DNA of 64,000 nt from JALYXI01 sp963795835. GTDB lineage: Bacteria; Acidobacteriota; Terriglobia; Bryobacterales; Bryobacteraceae. The stretch is from the NCBI GenBank assembly GCA_963795835.1, contig CAWCJC010000006.1:1-64000 (forward strand). Direction: 5' to 3'. The notes under the pieces were generated by a model, which saw nothing but the letters and a program-made list of their open reading frames with translations, ran no database searches and was not told where the DNA came from. Of the stretch, positions 9,706 through 18,843 are shown one piece after another. The translations under genes and the position numbers were made by a program. Positions within the stretch are counted from its first letter, which is position 1. Each line of letters starts with the position of its first letter.

Positions 9706-11119
9706 TTAGCTCGCCTTCTTCTTAAAACTCGCGTCGATCTCCGCCACAATGGCGTTCTTCACTTCTTGCCGCACATCGCAGAAATATTTGAGAGCCAATC
9801 TCTTGAAAAGCTGCTGCTTCATCGTGTCTGAATCAATACCCAGACTCAGCAGCCGTCTTCGCGTCATCTAGTTCCGTTCCAAAGTCGCCGATGTCGAACT
9901 CATCCATGCCGGACACGTCAACTAGTAAGTCATCTTTCCGGGCAAGGTTGATCTGTTCCAGAACATGCCGCATTGCCTTCTTTTACTGAGTCCCCGTACG
10001 ACCTGAGAATCTCTTGCGTGACTCCGAAGTCCCTCTGTTTACTAATTCCCGACTGCAAAGTGGCTACCTGCGCTCCCCCGGCTTGGTTCATCAGGTAACA
10101 AACCCGATAAATCTCATCTTTCAGACGGCTTAGATTTTCTGAGGCGATCTGAAAAACATGCCCTTCGGGCTCGGTCCATCCATAACGGTCTCCCGCGCCG
10201 AGCTGAATAAAGTAACTCTCCCCGTTCAGTTGGTCGAATTCTTTGTCGGAATAGACGACCGGTTGAGCAAATAATCCCATGGTCAACGCCCAGGCAAGCG
10301 CATTTGATTTATTGAAGTGTTCCAGCTGGAGCAAAGCGGCCTTATTCATCAGCCACAGGCCTTCACTGACGCGGAGTTCCATCAACGGCACGCGATTTTG
10401 GCGCGCCAAGCCGTGTTGGCCCTCGGATTCGAGCTCGATAGATCCGGGGTTGTCCAGAACTTGCATCCTGCGAGTAAATCTTATAATTTTCACGATCGTA
10501 GTAAATCCACCGGCGATCTTTCTTCCACTCGCGGTCGCTGACGTGAGCCTGCTTTATACGTTCGGTCCGAATTACAGCCCATTCCAGCCGGCCGGAATCG
10601 TCATAGCTCCAGTTGATAATGTCTTCGGGGCTGTAGTCGACCAGGTAGGCGCGCGAGCGACCGATCAGGTCCTCTTCGGCCCTGGTTTTCGCTCCCGCTT
10701 CCGTTGCCGGAAACTCTATGGCTATGTAGCTGCGCCCGTACACCATCGCTTGAACCATTCGAAGGCGGAAAAATTCGGTCAAGCTGGTTCCACGAAGGTC
10801 GCAGTCATGAATAAAACTGTTGTAGAAACTTCGAACTGCTTTCTGTGTTGCCTTTTAACTCGAGCACCGGCTCACGGCGCATTAGGGTCGCTGCATACCA
10901 GTCGATGATGGAACCGATGTAGTTCTCGTAAAATACTCTGCCCAGCCGTTCCATGTAGATACTGGCGCCTTCTTTCCCCCTTCGCACCAGGTATTCCGAA
11001 GCATGCTCCCGGAATTGCTCTCCACCGGAATACAGGTCCTTGTACTTCCGCCAGATGTACTTTTCCGCCAAGTAATCGGGATGTTCGCGATTTATGTAAT
11101 GTGCATTTGTATCCATCAT
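9706..11119 (-). CDS. Phage portal protein (frameshifted)
   Basis: Joined frames give about 470 residues. The start MMDTNAHYINREHPDYLAEK overlaps the terminase stop as TGATG. The middle (YGRSYIAIEFPATEAGAK, YLVDYSPEDIINWSYDDSG) matches the portal core, in which a beta-rich region reads position-dependent residues of the crown. The C-terminal helical part (ENLSRLKDEIYRVCYLMNQAGG, then DSDTMKQQLFKRLALKYF) ends at a TAA at 9708-9706. Indels are inferred near 10800, 10450, 9980 and 9830. Family is the DUF4055/SPP1-gp6-like portal group, by general look. Confidence 0.7.
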
Positions 11120-12429
11120 CAAACCAGACGTATCTCCTTCTCCCCGAATCGCACTTGTGGCTTCAACTCGTACAAAACCAGGTAACCAAGCGCATCCGAG
11201 GCGTGGGTCCGATGGCGGTCCTTTTTCTTGTCCAAATCGCCCCCGGAACCATCCAGAAAGCAAACCTGCTCGAAGTCCTTGATCAACTCCTTGCATTTCG
11301 GATCGATTCGCATGCGGGTTTCTCCATCCGCCGATCTCAATTTCGCGTTCACCGTGGCTACCCTGTTGCGCACCGAAGGATTTCCTTTTGGCACCTCGTA
11401 TCTCGCTTGCTCTCTCCGGCGGCGAAAGTGTGCCTGAACGATTTCATAGTCGCTCGCCCCCCTTGTACTTTGGGCGTTTCCCGACGCATCGCCAAAAACC
11501 ACATACCCCGGCCAGATGGCTTCCGTATCGTCGACTAAATTCATCACAGGCATCCTGAGTTGTAGCCCTGTGTCAAAACAATTTCGTCAACAACTCTTAC
11601 GACATCCCTGTCCATCTGAACCACTACGGAACAGAGTGGATCGACATTGAAGTCGAGCGCCCAGCAAATTGGAAGTTGTGGATCAACAACCTGCGGTTTC
11701 ACGTGCTCCAAAAACTCAAACGCGGAATAAGCCCGGTCTCCGGCCGCGTTCAGATACTCACCCAGGACTTCCTGTTGAAAGAACCGCAAGTCATAGCTTT
11801 GCTTCAGCCGCTCGTAATAATCTGGAACAGAGTCTAAAATAAAACGATTCTCAAACGCCTTGGCCCGAATAACTTCGTATTTTCCCGCTGCTCCATCTAT
11901 AAAACGGCGGTACACCCAGTCATATCCTTTAGGAGTCCATACGGCGAAGCCGCATAGCTTCTTCGCTTTTGGATCACGCAGTCTCCCCTCCATGCGGAGC
12001 CATGCTTCCTCATGCGAGTAAGTCAGTTCATCCATGCCGAACCAGGCGATATTCGTGCCTCGCAGCCGCTCGTAGTCATCCATGGAGCGAAATAGGATCT
12101 GGGACCCCGTCTCCCGCAGCTCGGCTGTGTTCTCCGATTTACAGTAAGTGAACGGGATTCGATTCGACTCTAGAAGTTCGAACAGCGCCGCCTGAGTTGC
12201 ATCCCTCAACATAGGGTAAGTAGGCGCGCCAATCAGGCCTGTTCGACCTGGGTTCAGATAAGTCATTCGGATCGCTTCATGACAAAGAGCTTGGCTCTTC
12301 CCAGAACCAATAGGGCCCGAAAACCCCTTGAAATCGCGCCTCGCTCAAGTGAAAGAGTTTTTGCGAGGGCAGTGGCTCGTAACTTATATTTCTGTGGTGG
12401 ATTCCATTCCGTTCAACGAGTTGACCCAT
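11119..12429 (-). CDS. Terminase large subunit (frameshifted)
   Basis: About 436 residues after joining frames. The ATPase domain has Walker A GPIGSGKS near residue 45, a Walker B-like IAWFGMDE, and an RMEGRLRDPKAK loop. The nuclease domain has the acidic motif WALDFNVDP and a second VFGDASGNA. Indels are inferred near 12315 (GATTTC for GATTC), 11555 and 11507 (G run). ATG at 12429 overlaps the upstream small gene by 45 bases; its stop overlaps the portal start. This enzyme packages DNA into proheads. No in-frame nonsense codon was noticed; only frameshifts break it. Confidence 0.85.
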
Positions 12430-12715
12430 GTCACCTTAAGATGCCGAACATCATCCGCGATCAATTCTCGCTGCAGATCCAGGAGCCTTACAAAATCCGC
12501 AATAGTCGGCTTTACTTCTCCGGATTTCAGTTTTTCGGTCATTGCCGAAACCGCCAAAGCTACAGCTTCAGCGATCGCATTCCCGGCAGGCTGTGATTTT
12601 TTAACATGCGGCTTTTTGCTCAGTTTGAAGATCCTCCGGGGCGGTGCTCACTAATCAACTCTCCCGAACCAAAAGTAGCATCGCGAACGGACGCTTCCGG
12701 GTCCTCATCCCTCAT
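12384..12715 (-). CDS. Small gene in terminase-small-subunit position (frameshifted)
   Basis: A first segment from ATG at 12715 (MRDEDPEASVRDATFGSGEL) must shift frame near 12635 to continue KLSKKPHVKKSQPAGNAIAE and end TWVNSLNGMESTTEI, about 110 residues. The centre (MTEKLKSGEVKPTIADFVRL) is helical and resembles small DNA-binding subunits encoded just before terminase large subunits. The gene overlaps the large subunit by 45 bases. No HTH motif is certain. The first segment could instead be a separate short peptide. Confidence 0.45.
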
Positions 12716-12747
12716 AACATCTACAAAAGAAAAGAGAAACTTTTTAC

Positions 12748-13134
12748 TTAGAGGGTGTGAACGCCTGTGGAAAGGCTTTCCGTTCTCAGCAAAGCCGAAA
12801 GCGGAGCCGCTTCTTGGTCGTCATCCGGGGGCTCGTTAAGATGGTAGTAGAACGTCACTAAACCACTTGCCAGTATCGAAATCATCAGGGCGCAGCCCCA
12901 AAGCAGAAAGCGCCTCCGGTTTTCGGCTATATGGGCCGCAGTGGCTTGAACTATGGATGCAGCTATTCCCAACGTCAGTATGAGCTTTAGATACCAGGGC
13001 ATCAAGTCCAGATGGTACTGGCCGCCGACCTCGCGCCAGACGCTCAATACCGCAACCAGCGCCACCAGGAACTCGATCGCATAAACTACGCGTAAAAGTC
13101 GAACGGCCATGTCTCTCTGGAAACTTACACCCAA
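12748..13134 (-). CDS. Hypothetical membrane protein
   Basis: 128 residues with about three membrane segments (MAVRLLRVVYAIEFLVALVA, LILTLGIAASIVQATAAHIA, LLWGCALMISILASGLVTF) and a polar acidic C-terminus. ATG at 13134 is used; ATG at 13110 is a credible shorter start. It is on the same strand as the phage cluster, about 30 bases upstream of the first small gene, and divergent from the MacB permeases. A holin-like role is possible by size but there is no specific evidence; it may be an ordinary chromosomal gene. Confidence 0.6.
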   Translation of the reverse strand: MGVSFQRDMAVRLLRVVYAIEFLVALVAVLSVWREVGGQYHLDLMPWYLKLILTLGIAASIVQATAAHIAENRRRFLLWGCALMISILASGLVTFYYHLNEPPDDDQEAAPLSALLRTESLSTGVHTL

Positions 13135-13199
13135 TGTTACGCTAATCTCACGGGTGCAAAACGGGAACTTTCGTTAGCCGGGCACCGTATTTTACTCTT

Positions 13200-14474
13200 A
13201 TGAGTCAACCCATCGAGCACGGCACTGCCAGTCGGCTGTCTTATGACTTGGCCAATGCTCTCGCCCTTGCGTGGAGCTCTATCCGTTCCCACAAGCTCAG
13301 AAGTTTCCTCACCCTGCTCGGCATCATCATTGGTGTCGGCTCCGTGATCCTGGTAGGCTCCGCCATTGAAGGTCTGGGTGCTTACGCGGAAGCCAGTACC
13401 TCCAAGGCATTTGGCAGCGACTCTTTCTTTCTTGGGCAGGTGATTTCGGCAAATAGCCGCCGCGAATATTTCAACAAATTGCGGAACAATAAGCCGATAC
13501 AGCTCGCCGACGAACGCTATCTTCGTTCCGTTAACGGTGACACAACGCTCTACAGCCCTTATCGGCAACGCCAGGCGGACACGAAACGGGAAGGCATTCT
13601 CTGTGAGGACACCAGCATACTGGGCACCTCTGCCACCTTCGCCTCCATCCGCGACATTAAGGTTGTGGAAGGCCGGTTCTTCACAGAACCGGAAGAAATG
13701 ACGCGCTCCGCTGTAGCGGTAATCGGTGACGATACCAAAACGACCCTCTTCCCCGATGGTGGGTCGCCTCTGGGGAAAGTGATAAAAATTAATGGCATCG
13801 ATTTCACCGTCATCGGCGTTCAGGAACGCTTAGGTTCAGCTTTCGGAAGGAGCCAGGACAAGTCGGCGTACATTCCGGTCACCACCTTTAACCGCCTCTA
13901 CGGCCCGGGCAAAGACCTTCCCATCTTCGGGCGTGCCCGTCCAGAAACCGGACTCAGCATGAATCAGGCGCTTGACCTTACCCGCGTAGCTCTGCGCAAC
14001 CGCTTCCACCAGAAGCCTGGTCAAGCCGATAAATTCGACGTTCTCACCCCCGATGCCGTCCGCGGCTTTATCGACCAGTTGCTTGGGCTGGTGACTGTCG
14101 TGGTCATTCCGGTTACTTGCATTTCCCTGGTTGTGGGCGGAATCGTCATTATGAACATCATGTTGGTCAGCGTTACGGAACGCACTCGCGAAATCGGAAT
14201 TCGGAAAGCCCTGGGTGCTCGCCGAAGTGATGTCATGATGCAGGTTCTTATTGAAAGCGTTCTCATGTCTTTTCTTGGAGGCCTTTTGGGAGTGGCTTTA
14301 GGTGCGGGCCTCACCGAAATCATGGCCCAAGCCTTCTCCCTGAACCTGCGAATCACTTTGCCGTACGTATTCCTCTCTCTGTTCGTGTCCAGCGCGGTGG
14401 GAATTGCTTCCGGCTGGTATCCCGCCTCCCGTGCTTCCAAACTCGATCCCATTGCGGCATTGAGATCTGAATAG
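13200..14474 (+). CDS. MacB/FtsX-type ABC permease
   Basis: 424 residues: an N-terminal membrane helix (FLTLLGIIIGVGSVILVGSA), a large periplasmic MacB core domain, then three C-terminal helices forming the FtsX domain, with the conserved signature LVSVTERTREIGIRKALGAR and C-terminus ASKLDPIAALRSE. The ATP-binding subunit that normally pairs with this permease is absent from both sides. Two bases separate it from the next, homologous permease, so the two probably form a heterodimeric mechanotransmission transporter for a lipid, peptide or antibiotic substrate. The substrate is unknown. Confidence 0.85.
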   Translation: MSQPIEHGTASRLSYDLANALALAWSSIRSHKLRSFLTLLGIIIGVGSVILVGSAIEGLGAYAEASTSKAFGSDSFFLGQVISANSRREYFNKLRNNKPIQLADERYLRSVNGDTTLYSPYRQRQADTKREGILCEDTSILGTSATFASIRDIKVVEGRFFTEPEEMTRSAVAVIGDDTKTTLFPDGGSPLGKVIKINGIDFTVIGVQERLGSAFGRSQDKSAYIPVTTFNRLYGPGKDLPIFGRARPETGLSMNQALDLTRVALRNRFHQKPGQADKFDVLTPDAVRGFIDQLLGLVTVVVIPVTCISLVVGGIVIMNIMLVSVTERTREIGIRKALGARRSDVMMQVLIESVLMSFLGGLLGVALGAGLTEIMAQAFSLNLRITLPYVFLSLFVSSAVGIASGWYPASRASKLDPIAALRSE

Positions 14475-14476
14475 AG

Positions 14477-15727
14477 ATGAACATCAGTCCAGTTCAAAAC
14501 ACGAAAATGGCCCTTTCGGCCGTTTGGACCAACAAATTTCGTTCACTGCTGACCGTTATCGGAATCGTTATCGGAATCACCACCGTAGTTTCCGTTGCCA
14601 GTCTGCTCACCGGTCTGCGCAAAGGAATCGTTGTCTTTTTTGACGAACTTGGTCCTGACAATGTCTTTGTGAACAAGCTGAGCGGCGATCCCAATCAGAA
14701 CGGGAATGAAAAGGAGAGAAAGCGTCGCGCCATCCGCCCCGAATACGCCGACTTGCTCCGCGCACAAGCCTCATCTCTCGCCGATGTGGGTCTTACGATG
14801 TTCATCCCCAACGTTTCTCAGGGTCAACCGATTACGGCGAAAATTCCAGGCTTTGAAACCGACTCTCTGAATATTAATGCTTCTTCGCCCAACGGGATCT
14901 CGCTCGCTCCGCGCGATTTTGATGCCGGGCGATATTTCACTCAGGAAGAAAATAGTCGCGCCGCTCACGTTGCGGTTGTGGGTCATGATCTTGCTGCGTC
15001 TCTCTTCCCCGACGGGCGCGCTGTCGGCCGCACCTTCATGCTGGATGGTGCCGAGTATACGGTCATCGGGGTTTATGCAAAAGCCAAAGGCGGCTTCTTC
15101 GGGCAGAATGCGCAGGACACCGTAATCACGCTGCCACTTCATACCGCGGAAAGCCGCTACCCGCAAATCGATCGCTTCCAGATTGTCTGTAAGGCAAAGC
15201 CGGGAATGCGAAAGGACGCATATGACGAGGTCGAGGGTATTATGCGCCGCATCCGGCGGCTTCCGGCCAAGACCCCGAACGATTTTAGCCTTCAGACTCC
15301 AGACCAGATTATTCAACAGTTCGATAGCATAACCGGATTGATTGGTCTGGTCGCGATCGCAATTTCAGCTTTGGGCCTGCTTGTCGGCGGAATTGGGGTG
15401 ATGAACATCATGCTCGTCAGCGTGACGGAGCGGACGCGGGAAATCGGCGTTCGAAAGGCCATTGGAGCACGCCGTCGGGATATCGTCGGGCAGTTCCTGA
15501 TTGAGGCCATGACTCTGACGGGTATCGGCGGTCTGCTTGGAATTGGAATCGCCATTCTGGTCACATTGCTGGTCAGTGCACTCGTCCCATCGCTCCCCTC
15601 CGAAGTTCCCAGTTGGGCGGTGATTGCAGGTTTCACCACCTCGGTGGCTGTCGGACTCTTCTTTGGCACTTGGCCGGCCCTCAAGGCGTCTCGTCTTGAC
15701 CCCGTCGAAGCTCTGCGCTACGAATAG
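14477..15727 (+). CDS. MacB/FtsX-type ABC permease (second subunit)
   Basis: 416 residues with the same architecture as the upstream permease: N-terminal helix (LLTVIGIVIGITTVVSVASL), periplasmic core, and FtsX helices with LVSVTERTREIGVRKAIGAR. The C-terminus LKASRLDPVEALRYE is typical. The start at 14477 follows the previous stop by two bases with AGAG just upstream. The pair looks like a tandem duplication retained as two subunits. No ATPase is encoded in the window. Confidence 0.85.
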   Translation: MNISPVQNTKMALSAVWTNKFRSLLTVIGIVIGITTVVSVASLLTGLRKGIVVFFDELGPDNVFVNKLSGDPNQNGNEKERKRRAIRPEYADLLRAQASSLADVGLTMFIPNVSQGQPITAKIPGFETDSLNINASSPNGISLAPRDFDAGRYFTQEENSRAAHVAVVGHDLAASLFPDGRAVGRTFMLDGAEYTVIGVYAKAKGGFFGQNAQDTVITLPLHTAESRYPQIDRFQIVCKAKPGMRKDAYDEVEGIMRRIRRLPAKTPNDFSLQTPDQIIQQFDSITGLIGLVAIAISALGLLVGGIGVMNIMLVSVTERTREIGVRKAIGARRRDIVGQFLIEAMTLTGIGGLLGIGIAILVTLLVSALVPSLPSEVPSWAVIAGFTTSVAVGLFFGTWPALKASRLDPVEALRYE

Positions 15728-15730
15728 AGG

Positions 15731-15928
15731 ATGCCTCTTACCGTTACGATTGATCGCTCTCTCTGCATCGGAGCCGCGGCTTGCATTGGCTCTGCCCCGG
15801 ATCTGTTTGAGCTTGATGAAGACAATATCGCGGTCCTGAAGATCGTACCGGCTGCGGACGACCGTAAACGCGCAGTCGAAGCGGCGGAAAGCTGCCCAAC
15901 GGGTGCCATCCAGGTTGCCGGGGCGTAA
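15731..15928 (+). CDS. Small [3Fe-4S]-type ferredoxin
   Basis: 65 residues with cysteines at positions 12, 18 and 55 in the pattern C-I-G-A-A-A-C ... C-P. The second cysteine of a [4Fe-4S] motif is Ala15, which indicates a [3Fe-4S] cluster, as in ferredoxins serving cytochrome P450s or other monooxygenases. The acidic surface (ELDEDN) suits a redox partner. Start three bases after the permease stop. No P450 lies nearby, so its partner is elsewhere. Confidence 0.85.
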   Translation: MPLTVTIDRSLCIGAAACIGSAPDLFELDEDNIAVLKIVPAADDRKRAVEAAESCPTGAIQVAGA

Positions 15929-16012
15929 ATCCGCGAGTTAACTCCACCCTCTCCGATCAGAGGTTGTTCGCGTCTTTCCGCTCAACCAAACACTTATAAT
16001 TCGAAGAGTCTG

Positions 16013-17414
16013 ATGCTAGGCCTTCTGTCAACTGAGGACCCTGAATACGTCCCCCTTGCGCGAATGCTTGAGCATCGCTTCGCCAAATTGCCGAACCTGA
16101 ATATCTCGGCTGAAGATGAGATGTACGCCCTGGGCGAGGCTGTCTGTGGCTCCCGTACGCTCGGCTTGATGTCGTATTTTCGGTCCGGAATGCAGATTGC
16201 CGACGCCGTTCGCCAATTGGTGGATTGGTATTTCGCTTCGGCATCGAGACAGATTCGGCTTCTCGAATTCGACTCCGGCCACGGACGCTCCGCCCGCTTT
16301 TTGTCCCTCGAGTTTGGGCCGGAAAACGTCTGGGCTGGCGGTTTCTCCCCAGACTCTTTACAGTTTCTCGCTTCGGAGTTCCAGCTCAACGTCATTCTCG
16401 CCACGCAAAGACCTGAGTCTTTTCAACCCGGCATGCAATGGGATTGCATCTTCGTCAATTCATTTTTCAATCAATTATCAGAGGTCGAATTCACGCGCTG
16501 GTTGTGGAAGCTCCATAGCCTGCTCAACGCCGGCGGCTTGCTCATCTTCACCGCCGCTTATCCTGGATCGCCCGTCTCCCTCGGGTTCGTACACCAATCC
16601 ATCATTGCGGTTACCGGGAGCCTTGATCACGTGCGCATCCCACAAGGCCTCTGCTTCACACACGATCTGTTTGCCATTGCCAAAGGCAGGCTTCCCACGG
16701 AACCGATTCACTTTCAATACGGTCCCAACGGCTGCGTCGACACCTGTCAATGGACCGAGCCCTATCGAATGAAATTGACCGGCTGGGCGCTTGACCCCAC
16801 GCCCGGAGAATCCATTGCCAGAGTCGACCTTTATTACAACGGCCGCCATCGCGCGTCCACAACAATCAATCACAACCGCGTCGACATCGCAGCAATTCCT
16901 TGTGGTTGGGACTGTATCGCTGAGCTCGAAGGCGAAAACATCCGGCCTTCCGTCGATTGGATTCTAGTGAAAGCGATTTCCACCAGCGGACGCGAATTCG
17001 TACTTCGTCTGGATCACCCCGCCAATATTGCGGAATTCGAATCCATGCCCGGTTGGGAGTATGACGATTCCCTAGGAAAGTCTCGAGCGATCCTTCCCGT
17101 CAAAAGCTTTGTCGATCATCCCGTCAACGGCCGCTTTACTTCAACGGACGTGAGGTTGTCCGGCTGGATCGCTTGTGGAGATGCCGAGAGCCTCGAGAAC
17201 GCTTTCTCTTGTCGGCCGATTCGGTGATGTTCCCTATACAATTGTTCAACGCCCCGATGTCTACGCCGAACAACAACTGCACTCCCTAGGGTTCGAAACC
17301 ATCTTGCCAACCGAATATCTCACGGTCGCTCAACCGAGGCTTCGCTTCTTGACACAATTGGGCGTCGTCCTTACTACCCTCGAAACTGTCGTCGATATTG
17401 CTGAGGCTGGCTGA
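16013..17414 (+). CDS. SAM-methyltransferase-like protein with C-terminal beta domains (frameshifted)
   Basis: Two frames join near 17205 (…LENAF to LVGRFGDVPYTIVQRPDV) for about 465 residues. The middle has a class I methyltransferase look (RLLEFDSGHGRSARFLSLEF; DCIFVNSFFNQLSEVEF; LNAGGLLIFTAAYPG). After this come Ig-like stretches (KLTGWALDPTPGESIARVDLYYNGR) that recur later (RLSGWIACGDAE), typical of proteins acting on cell-surface glycans. No adjacent glycosylation genes. The substrate is unknown. The SAM motif is weak (DSGHGR instead of a glycine-rich loop), so activity is uncertain. Confidence 0.6.
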
Positions 17415-17419
17415 AAACT

Positions 17420-18448
17420 ATGAAGCGAAGGGATTTTCTTAAAACCGCCGCGGGGATATCGTATGTAGCGAACGCCTTCTCCGCGTCTCCTCCCGTAAAA
17501 CTCGGCATCGACCTCTTCAGCATTCGTTCCCAAGGCTGGACACCCTTCCAGTACCTCGATTACTGCGCTGCGCAAAAGGTAAACGTGGTCCATTTCTCCG
17601 AAGTTCGTTTCATCGGCAGTCTTGATCCCGAAAACCTTCGCAAAGTTCGACGCTACGCCGAAGAGCGAGCCATTGAAGTGGAAATCGGCATGAAGTCCAT
17701 ATGCCCTACCTCCGCCATGTTCGATCGTAAGGAAGGATCCGCCGAGGAGCAGCTGTCCCGAATGATTGAGGCAGCTTCCACCGTCGGCTCCAAGATCGTT
17801 CGCGCCGTTCTTGGCAGCAGTGAAGATAGAAAGCAAGGCCTCATCGATCGCCACATCGACGACACTGTTGAAGTCCTTCACAAAGTCAGAACGCGGGCAC
17901 AGGACGCTGGTATTAAGATCGCGATCGAAAATCACGCCGGCGATATGCAGGCCCGCGAACTCAAACGGCTTGTCGAATCCGCGGGAACTGACTTCACTGG
18001 GGTCTGCCTCGATTCAGGCAATCCTCTCTGGACTTTGGAAGACCCTCACCTAACGCTGGACACCCTTCATCCATACGTGCTCACCAGCCACGTCCGCGAT
18101 TCGCGGGTTTGGGCCGTACCGGAAGGCGTAGCGGTAGCCTGGGTCCGAATGGGCGAGGGCAACGTCGAGATCGACCGTTACGTCCGCGATTACGCCCGTC
18201 TCTGTCCCGGCAAAGCGCTCTCCATGGAAACCATCGTCACGGGACCGCGGGTATTCAGCATTGGTAAACCAGCTTTCTGGGACAACTACCGTGCCACACC
18301 GGCGTGGGAGTTCGAACGGTTCTTGAAATTGGTGGAAGGCGGCAAGCCCGCAGAACCAGTTCCCTCCGATAAAGCAGGCGCTCCCGCTCGCGAAAGGAAG
18401 GACTTGGAAGCCAGCTTGGCCTATACCCGATCGGTCTTAGCCGTTTAA
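17420..18448 (+). CDS. Sugar phosphate isomerase/epimerase-like protein, Tat-type signal
   Basis: 342 residues starting MKRRDFLKTAAGISYVANAF, a twin-arginine-style export signal. The rest is a TIM barrel of the xylose isomerase-like/AP endonuclease 2 family, with metal-ligand candidates in IAIENHAGD, CLDSGN, TSHVRDS and SMETIV. Such exported isomerase-like proteins are numerous in Acidobacteriota and Planctomycetota and are thought to act on sugars in the periplasm; the substrate is not known. It overlaps the convergent downstream gene by about 12 bases. Confidence 0.75.
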   Translation: MKRRDFLKTAAGISYVANAFSASPPVKLGIDLFSIRSQGWTPFQYLDYCAAQKVNVVHFSEVRFIGSLDPENLRKVRRYAEERAIEVEIGMKSICPTSAMFDRKEGSAEEQLSRMIEAASTVGSKIVRAVLGSSEDRKQGLIDRHIDDTVEVLHKVRTRAQDAGIKIAIENHAGDMQARELKRLVESAGTDFTGVCLDSGNPLWTLEDPHLTLDTLHPYVLTSHVRDSRVWAVPEGVAVAWVRMGEGNVEIDRYVRDYARLCPGKALSMETIVTGPRVFSIGKPAFWDNYRATPAWEFERFLKLVEGGKPAEPVPSDKAGAPARERKDLEASLAYTRSVLAV

Positions 18449-18832
18449 CTGCCGTTCCAGCTTGCAGTGTTCGATCACGATGTCGGGGGAATCCTGAATC
18501 GCGCCAAAGTACTTCGCTTGGAACTCGTCACCGTCTTCCCGCAATCGAAGGAGTGAGCGCGCACTCCCAATCACTGCCTCCGCCTCGGCATCGCCCAACT
18601 TCGTTCGAATGCTGAGTAGCTCGTCCATCTCCACAATCACGCCGGAAAGCTTTCGCAACCACGCGAATTCTTCATGCTCCAGAACTAATCCCAGAAACTC
18701 ACCGGGCGACCCGATCGCCTCATGTGTCTCCTCATAGATCCCGCGCTGTCGATCGATCAGCAGCTTATGCAGATCCAGCAACCCGAATCGGATCTCCTGA
18801 ATCTGCTTCTTTCGTTCCGGGCTAAGAGGCAT
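18437..18832 (-). CDS. Hypothetical helical protein
   Basis: 131 residues, rich in helix-forming charged residues (KKQIQEIRFGLLDLHKLLID, AEAVIGSARSLLRLREDGDE), no signal peptide or membrane segment. No family recognised. It is convergent with the sugar isomerase-like gene, overlapping it by 12 bases, and lies 12 bases after the sorbosone dehydrogenase stop on the same strand, so it may be co-transcribed with that gene. Confidence 0.55.
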   Translation of the reverse strand: MPLSPERKKQIQEIRFGLLDLHKLLIDRQRGIYEETHEAIGSPGEFLGLVLEHEEFAWLRKLSGVIVEMDELLSIRTKLGDAEAEAVIGSARSLLRLREDGDEFQAKYFGAIQDSPDIVIEHCKLERQLNG

Positions 18833-18843
18833 CGAATCCCTGC

